The notes under the pieces are model-generated. The model was not told where the DNA came from. It searched no databases and worked only from the letters and a program-made list of their open reading frames with translations. Positions 5,018-9,044 of a DNA stretch of 9,044 nucleotides are shown here, piece by piece (positions within the stretch are counted from its first letter, which is position 1; every line of letters starts with the position of its first letter). The position numbers were made by a program, and so were the translations under genes. Source of the DNA: JAUVYV01 sp964394625 (GTDB lineage Bacteria > Planctomycetota > Phycisphaerae > Sedimentisphaerales > Anaerobacaceae); contig CAYMYK010000122.1 in assembly GCA_964394625.1 (NCBI GenBank), positions 1 through 9,044 on the forward strand. The letters run 5' to 3'.

Positions 5018-7159
5018 ATGTTTGATGTTTGCAGAGTGGAGCGCCAAATCGGCGGCAGAACACTGTCACTGGAAACGGGTAAGATAGCGAAGCAGGCCGA
5101 CGGGGCGGTGTTAGTGCAATATGGAGAAACGGTAGTTCTGGTATCGGCGGTTACGGCGCCGCCGCGGTCCGAGACAATCGATTTTTTTCCTCTGAGTGTT
5201 GAGTATCGTGAGAAGCAGAGCGCGGCGGGTAAATTTCCGGGCGGCTTTATCAAGAGGGAGGGCAGGCCGAGCACGAAGGAGATACTGACGGCGAGGATGA
5301 TAGACCGTCCGATACGACCTTCGTTTCCGGAAGGTTACGTTCAGGAGGTGCAGATAGTTGCGAACGTTTTAAGCGCGGACAAGGAAAACGACCCGGACGT
5401 TCTGGCGATGATAGGTGCAAGTGCGGCGCTTACGATAAGCAAGATACCGTTTTCAGGGCCGACTGGGTCGTGTCGATTAGGCAGGGTGGACGGCGAGTTC
5501 GTGATAAATCCGACGCACGAGCAACTGGAAGAAAGTGATATAAACGCACTGGTTGAAGGTCGAAAAGAAGCCGTAAATATGATTGAGGTCGGTGCGAAGG
5601 AGGTTTCGGAGCAGGTGATGGCCGATGCCGTAGCGAAGGCACACGAGACAGTCAGAGAGATATGCGATTTAATAGAAGAGCTTCGGGCGAAGGTCGGCGT
5701 GGTGGAGAAGGAAACACCTCTTGTGGCCAATGACGAGGAGCTTGGTTCGAGGATTGAGTCGGAGATTGGGGGCAAACTATACGAGGCCAAGCAGATATCG
5801 GCGAAACAGGAGCGTAACGAGGCCGTGAAGGCGCTGTTTGAGGAGGTCTATGGTCGGTATTGCGAGGAGGGCGCTTCAGGGACAGAGAGTTCTGAGGTTT
5901 ATGACAAAGCGATGGTGAAGCGGATACTCGGCAAGATAGAGGAGCAGGTGGTTCGCAGACTTCTGCTGGAAGGCAGGCGGCTGGACGGTCGAGGTTATGA
6001 GGATGTTCGTCAGATTAGGTGCGAAGTGGGATTTTTGCCGAGGGCACACGGTTCGGCGTTGTTCACGCGTGGGGAGACCCAGGCGCTGGTGAGTGTTACT
6101 CTGGGCACGGTCAGAGATGCTCAGAAAATAGACGGTCTGCTGGATGAGTACAGCCAGAGTTTTACACTTCACTACAATTTTCCGCCCTTTTCGGTGGGCG
6201 AGGTCAGACCGATGCGCGGACCCGGCCGTCGGGAAATCGGTCACGGGGCACTTGCGGAAAAGGCGCTGGAACAGGTAAGGCCGCCCGAGGCCGAGTTTGC
6301 CTATACGGTGAGGGTGGTGAGCGATATTACGGAATCGAACGGTTCAAGCTCGATGGCGTCGGTCTGCGGCGGCTCTCTTGCGCTGATGGACGCCGGCGTT
6401 CCGATAAGGCGGGCGATAGCGGGGATATCGATTGGAATGGTTAGCGACGAGAAAGGCAAGTATGAGCTGCTGACGGATATTATGGGCGACGAAGACCACT
6501 TCGGCGATATGGATTTCAAGGTTGCCGGGACAACCGAGGGTATCACGGCGATACAGCTTGACGTCAAGACGGAAGGTCTGTCGCAGAATGTTATTGTCGA
6601 GGCGCTGGAGCGGGCCAGGGAGGCGCGATTGAAGATTCTGGATGTTATGTCCCGTGTGATAGACAAGCCGCGGGCTGAGCTTAGTGTTTATGCACCGAAG
6701 CTGCTGACCGTGGAGATTGACCCGGAGTTCATCGGCAAGCTGATTGGCCCGGGAGGCAAGATGATTAAGAGTATTCAGGAGGAGACCGATACCACTATCG
6801 AGGTTGAGGAGGACGGGACGGTATATATAAGCTGTGTAGGCGGCGAGGGTCATCTTGCGGCGAAAGCGATTATCGAGTCGCTGACGCAGCCGCCGGTGGA
6901 AGGCCGGAGATATCCCCGGTCGAGGGTGGTTTCGGTGAAAGACTTCGGGGTTTTCGTAGAGTTCATACCCGGCGTGGAGGGGCTTTGCCACATCAGCGAG
7001 CTGAGCGACGGTTTTGTCAAGAGGGTGGAGGATGTTTGCAAGATGGGCGATATGATACCGGTGAAGCTGCTGAGCATCGACGATCAGGGCAGATTCCGGC
7101 TTTCTCGCAAGGCCGCCCTTGCCGAGCTTGCGGGGCAGGAGGCGGCAGAGAAGAAATAA
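5018..7159 (+). CDS. pnp: Polynucleotide phosphorylase (PNPase)
   Basis: PNPase is a trimeric 3'-5' exoribonuclease that degrades RNA by phosphorolysis, releasing nucleoside diphosphates; it can also add tails in reverse. The 713-residue length and domain order are typical: first RNase PH-like domain (about 1-140), helical linker (about 150-315), second RNase PH-like domain (about 316-550), KH (about 560-620) and S1 (about 625-700). Active-site residues align with E. coli Asp486, Asp492 and Lys494 as Asp493, Asp499 and Lys501 in GDEDHFGDMDFK. The serine-rich phosphate-binding motif TESNGSSSMASVCGG starts at 438. KH has the GPGG loop (577-580), and S1 has DFGVFVEF and GLCHISEL. In the first S1 strand a Ser (635) stands where Gly is common. 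AGAGAGG (5005-5011) lies 6 nt before the ATG. In other bacteria pnp is autoregulated post-transcriptionally from the rpsO-pnp spacer; only weak pairing is visible in that spacer here. Confidence 0.98.
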   Translation: MFDVCRVERQIGGRTLSLETGKIAKQADGAVLVQYGETVVLVSAVTAPPRSETIDFFPLSVEYREKQSAAGKFPGGFIKREGRPSTKEILTARMIDRPIRPSFPEGYVQEVQIVANVLSADKENDPDVLAMIGASAALTISKIPFSGPTGSCRLGRVDGEFVINPTHEQLEESDINALVEGRKEAVNMIEVGAKEVSEQVMADAVAKAHETVREICDLIEELRAKVGVVEKETPLVANDEELGSRIESEIGGKLYEAKQISAKQERNEAVKALFEEVYGRYCEEGASGTESSEVYDKAMVKRILGKIEEQVVRRLLLEGRRLDGRGYEDVRQIRCEVGFLPRAHGSALFTRGETQALVSVTLGTVRDAQKIDGLLDEYSQSFTLHYNFPPFSVGEVRPMRGPGRREIGHGALAEKALEQVRPPEAEFAYTVRVVSDITESNGSSSMASVCGGSLALMDAGVPIRRAIAGISIGMVSDEKGKYELLTDIMGDEDHFGDMDFKVAGTTEGITAIQLDVKTEGLSQNVIVEALERAREARLKILDVMSRVIDKPRAELSVYAPKLLTVEIDPEFIGKLIGPGGKMIKSIQEETDTTIEVEEDGTVYISCVGGEGHLAAKAIIESLTQPPVEGRRYPRSRVVSVKDFGVFVEFIPGVEGLCHISELSDGFVKRVEDVCKMGDMIPVKLLSIDDQGRFRLSRKAALAELAGQEAAEKK

Positions 7160-7199
7160 AATATCAAGCGGGCAAGCGTTTCTGTTTTCGGTTTTTTGC

Positions 7200-7227
7200 G
7201 GGGAGGGGGCGGGACTAAGGGTGAGGG
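7200..7227 (+). other. G-quadruplex motif in the pnp to kinase spacer
   Basis: Five G runs occur on the coding strand: 7200-7203, 7205-7209, 7211-7213, 7219-7221 and 7225-7227, with loops of 1, 1, 5 and 3 nt. This satisfies the classical four-run quadruplex pattern with one run to spare. It lies 41 nt after the pnp stop codon, so it would be in the pnp 3' UTR. The spacer 7160-7342 otherwise contains T-rich stretches and no convincing hairpin terminator or supportable gene. Confidence 0.6.
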
Positions 7228-7342
7228 AGAGGAGACGTGCATCTGTTTTTTTGCTAATTGAGGAGTATGTTTGCCTTTTTCGGCGTGGTTTTTTGATATT
7301 GATTGTGAATGAGGTTTTGGCGGTGGTGCGAGGCGTGAGCTT

Positions 7343-8113
7343 ATGAGCGGCGCGGCAAAACAATCCGGCTCGGCGGATGAAGCAGCCGGCAAAAACGAGG
7401 TGGAAGAATTAGGCCGGCTGCTGGGTGAGCTTGCGCACGAGATAAAGAACCCGCTTTCGACGATGAAGGTCAATTTGAAACTCGTGGACGAGGAGCTGGG
7501 GGACTCAGGGATTTTGGATTCAGACAAGGGTGGGCTTGGCGAGAAGCAGCAGAGGTTGGCGAGGGCACGGAGAAAGATAGCCGTAATTTTGAAGGAGGCG
7601 GACCGTCTGGAGCAGATATTGGGGAGTTTTCTGCGTTATGCCGACCGGATGGAGCTGCAGTTGGCCTCTGTGGATGTGAACGAAATTGTAAGTGAGATGA
7701 TTGACTTTTACTCTCCCCAGGCCCGCAGCCATTCACTAACGGTTCGGCAGTATCTTTATAAGGAGCCGCTGGTTTGCAAGGCCGATGCTCATATGCTAAA
7801 ACAAGCGCTTCTGAATTTTCTGATAAACGCTCAGCAGGCGATGAGTTCCGGCGGAGAGCTGATGATAAGGACAGGCCGGGACGGCGACCGGGCGCAGATT
7901 CAGATTTGCGACACAGGCAGCGGCATTGCCGAGGACGATATGGGGCATATTTTTGAGGCGTACTATTCTTCGCGGCCCAACGGGACGGGGCTGGGTCTGC
8001 CGACGGCAAAGCGGATAATCGAGGCGCATAAGGGACAGGTAAGCGTTGCCAGTGCAGAGGGTAAAGGGAGCTGTTTTACGATAAGACTGCCCTTGTCGGC
8101 GGAGGGGCGATGA
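7343..8113 (+). CDS. Soluble sensor histidine kinase (NtrB-like, no sensor domain)
   Basis: The 256-residue protein autophosphorylates on a histidine and should pass the phosphoryl group to the regulator encoded immediately downstream. Residues 1-20 are a short variable tail. The dimerisation and phospho-acceptor domain follows with His32 in ELAHEIKNPL and a second helix around 75-105. The catalytic ATPase domain has the N box (NFLINAQQAM, Asn158 and Asn162), G1 box DTGSGI (190-195), the IFEAYYSS segment (203-210) and G2 box GTGLGL (214-219). No membrane segment, PAS, GAF or HAMP domain is present, so input must come from a partner protein or through the linker. About 25 polar residues between the two dimerisation helices look like an expanded loop. 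The ATG at 7343 is the first possible start after an in-frame stop at 7310, with GAGG at 7330-7333 and 9-nt spacing. Confidence 0.93.
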   Translation: MSGAAKQSGSADEAAGKNEVEELGRLLGELAHEIKNPLSTMKVNLKLVDEELGDSGILDSDKGGLGEKQQRLARARRKIAVILKEADRLEQILGSFLRYADRMELQLASVDVNEIVSEMIDFYSPQARSHSLTVRQYLYKEPLVCKADAHMLKQALLNFLINAQQAMSSGGELMIRTGRDGDRAQIQICDTGSGIAEDDMGHIFEAYYSSRPNGTGLGLPTAKRIIEAHKGQVSVASAEGKGSCFTIRLPLSAEGR

Positions 8114-8130
8114 ACAGGTCGTTGGCATGA
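8110..8130 (+). other. Possible 6-codon mini-ORF linking kinase and regulator
   Basis: A good ribosome site, GGAGGGG (8101-8107), precedes ATG 8110-8112, which opens a six-codon frame (MNRSLA) ending at TGA 8128-8130. Its start overlaps the kinase stop as ATGA (8110-8113), and its stop overlaps the regulator start as ATGA (8127-8130). The three frames are all different. It may relay ribosomes from kinase to regulator, or may be chance in a G-rich junction. Confidence 0.3.
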
Positions 8131-9044
8131 TGAGCAAGGACACGGTGATTCTGGTTGTTGATGACGAGCGAGAGCACGCGGACGGCATCGCCGAGGCGAT
8201 GGAGAAGCTGTGCGGCAGGGCCATAGCCGTTTACAACGGCGTCGATGCGCTTGAGATAGTTCGGAGCGAGAAAGTGGATGTGATAGTGACCGATTTGAAA
8301 TTGGGCGGGGACATTGACGGCCTGGCGATACTGGAGGAGGTCAAGAGACAGCAGGTACAGACGGAAGTTATTCTGATTACCGCTTACGCCACGATTGATA
8401 CGTGCAAGGAGGCGATAAGACGCGGGGCTTACGATTATCTTGTCAAGCCGATTGACATAGACCGGCTTCGAGCGGTTGTGGAGCAGGCCTGCCGGAGGTC
8501 TTCGAGAGGGGACAGGCAAAAGCGAAGAAGGCCCGGTGAAAAGGGGCAGTTCGTCTTTGAGGGTATCAGGGGCACAAGCGCCGCAATAGAGGGGATATTC
8601 GAGGTGCTTCGGCGTGTGGCTGCGACGAACATATCGGTGTTGATTGAGGGCGAATCGGGTACGGGAAAGGAGCTTTTGGCGAGGGCGATTCACGCGAACT
8701 CGGATAGATGGAACAGGTTGTTCAGGCCTGTAAACTGTGCGGGCCTGACCGAGACGCTGCTGGAGAGCGAGCTGTTCGGCCATTCCAGGGGGGCTTTCAC
8801 CGGAGCGACAAGCGACAGGAAAGGGCTGTTCGAGATAGCGGATAAGGGGACATTATTTCTGGATGAGATAGGGGATATGCCGCTGAATATGCAGGCGAAA
8901 CTGCTTCGGGTAATCGAGGACGGCGTTATTATTCCGGTGGGCTCGCACAAATCGGTGGTGGTGGACGTGCGAATCATCAGTGCGACCAATCACGATTTGG
9001 GACGGCTTGTCGAGGAGAAAAAGTTCAGGCAGGATTTGTACTTC
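8127..9044 (+). CDS. Sigma-54-dependent response regulator, NtrC family, 3' truncated
   Basis: The first 306 residues are visible before the window ends. Residues 1-120 are a receiver domain with Asp12-Asp13, phospho-acceptor Asp56, Thr85 and Lys107. A basic linker (123-139, rich in Arg and Lys) leads to the AAA+ domain, which carries Walker A GESGTGKE (175-182), the sigma-54 contact loop GAFTGA (222-227), Walker B LFLDEIGD (243-250), a sensor I region ending ISATN (284-288) and the FRQDLYF arginine-finger region at the window end. Phosphorylation by the adjacent kinase should promote ring assembly and ATP-driven opening of promoters by sigma-54 RNA polymerase. A C-terminal Fis-type DNA-binding helix is expected beyond the window. 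Tandem ATG codons at 8127 and 8130 are both possible starts. Only a weak AGG (8116-8118) precedes them, so translation probably depends on coupling to the kinase 13 bp upstream. Confidence 0.96.
   Translation, partial: MMSKDTVILVVDDEREHADGIAEAMEKLCGRAIAVYNGVDALEIVRSEKVDVIVTDLKLGGDIDGLAILEEVKRQQVQTEVILITAYATIDTCKEAIRRGAYDYLVKPIDIDRLRAVVEQACRRSSRGDRQKRRRPGEKGQFVFEGIRGTSAAIEGIFEVLRRVAATNISVLIEGESGTGKELLARAIHANSDRWNRLFRPVNCAGLTETLLESELFGHSRGAFTGATSDRKGLFEIADKGTLFLDEIGDMPLNMQAKLLRVIEDGVIIPVGSHKSVVVDVRIISATNHDLGRLVEEKKFRQDLYF

Noticed and set aside
7316..7332. Sigma-54 type -24/-12 promoter before the histidine kinase
   Set aside because: The TTGGC and TGC elements are spaced about three bases too closely for the -24/-12 pattern.
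7267..7346. Short frame ending in an ATGA overlap with the kinase start
   Set aside because: The candidate starts in this frame lack a ribosome site and the encoded peptide is unremarkable, so it is probably chance.
6344..7363. Long open frame of 339 codons on the minus strand opposite pnp
   Set aside because: It lies antisense to an unambiguous PNPase and shows no recognisable motif; minus-strand frames opposite GC-biased genes are often open by chance. The same applies to minus-strand frames at 491-1345 and 304-1035.

Overview
The window is a gene-dense bacterial chromosome segment. All eight recognisable protein genes lie on the + strand. It is moderately GC-rich by eye, with G exceeding C on the coding strand. 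The thiL-tsaE pair, the GspG-like prepilin with a planctomycete-style C-terminus, the separate receiver and HD-GYP genes, and the NtrB/NtrC-type pair together suggest a planctomycete, perhaps of the Phycisphaerae group. This is an inference from gene style; no taxonomic marker was searched. A 10-N assembly gap at 1462-1471 means the order across that point rests on scaffolding only.

Region 1 (2-1351) holds the 3' part of thiL (thiamine-monophosphate kinase) followed after 6 bp by tsaE (ATPase of tRNA t6A synthesis), a housekeeping pair. Region 2 (1352-1647) is non-coding: a 67-nt inverted-repeat element, the assembly gap, an AT-rich promoter-like stretch and a candidate structured leader. Region 3 (1648-2322) is one prepilin-like gene followed by a convincing intrinsic terminator and a short leader. 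Region 4 (2323-4454) is a two-gene signalling unit: a single-domain CheY-like receiver and a GAF/HD-GYP protein, a likely cyclic-di-GMP phosphodiesterase.

Region 5 (4455-7159) is the widely conserved rpsO-pnp pair (ribosomal protein S15 and polynucleotide phosphorylase). It is preceded by a promoter with an UP-element-like upstream region and a foldable 5' leader that could be an S15 autoregulatory site. Region 6 (7160-9044) begins with a 183-bp spacer containing a canonical G-quadruplex motif. A soluble histidine kinase without a sensor domain follows, then a sigma-54-dependent NtrC-family response regulator cut by the window end. Kinase and regulator are joined by a possible 6-codon mini-ORF with ATGA overlaps at both ends.

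I see no mobile element, CRISPR array, tRNA, rRNA or defence cassette, and no clearly undescribed protein system. The most interesting signals are in the non-coding parts: the rpsO leader, the prepilin leader and terminator, the inverted-repeat element after tsaE, the G-quadruplex after pnp and the mini-ORF relay.
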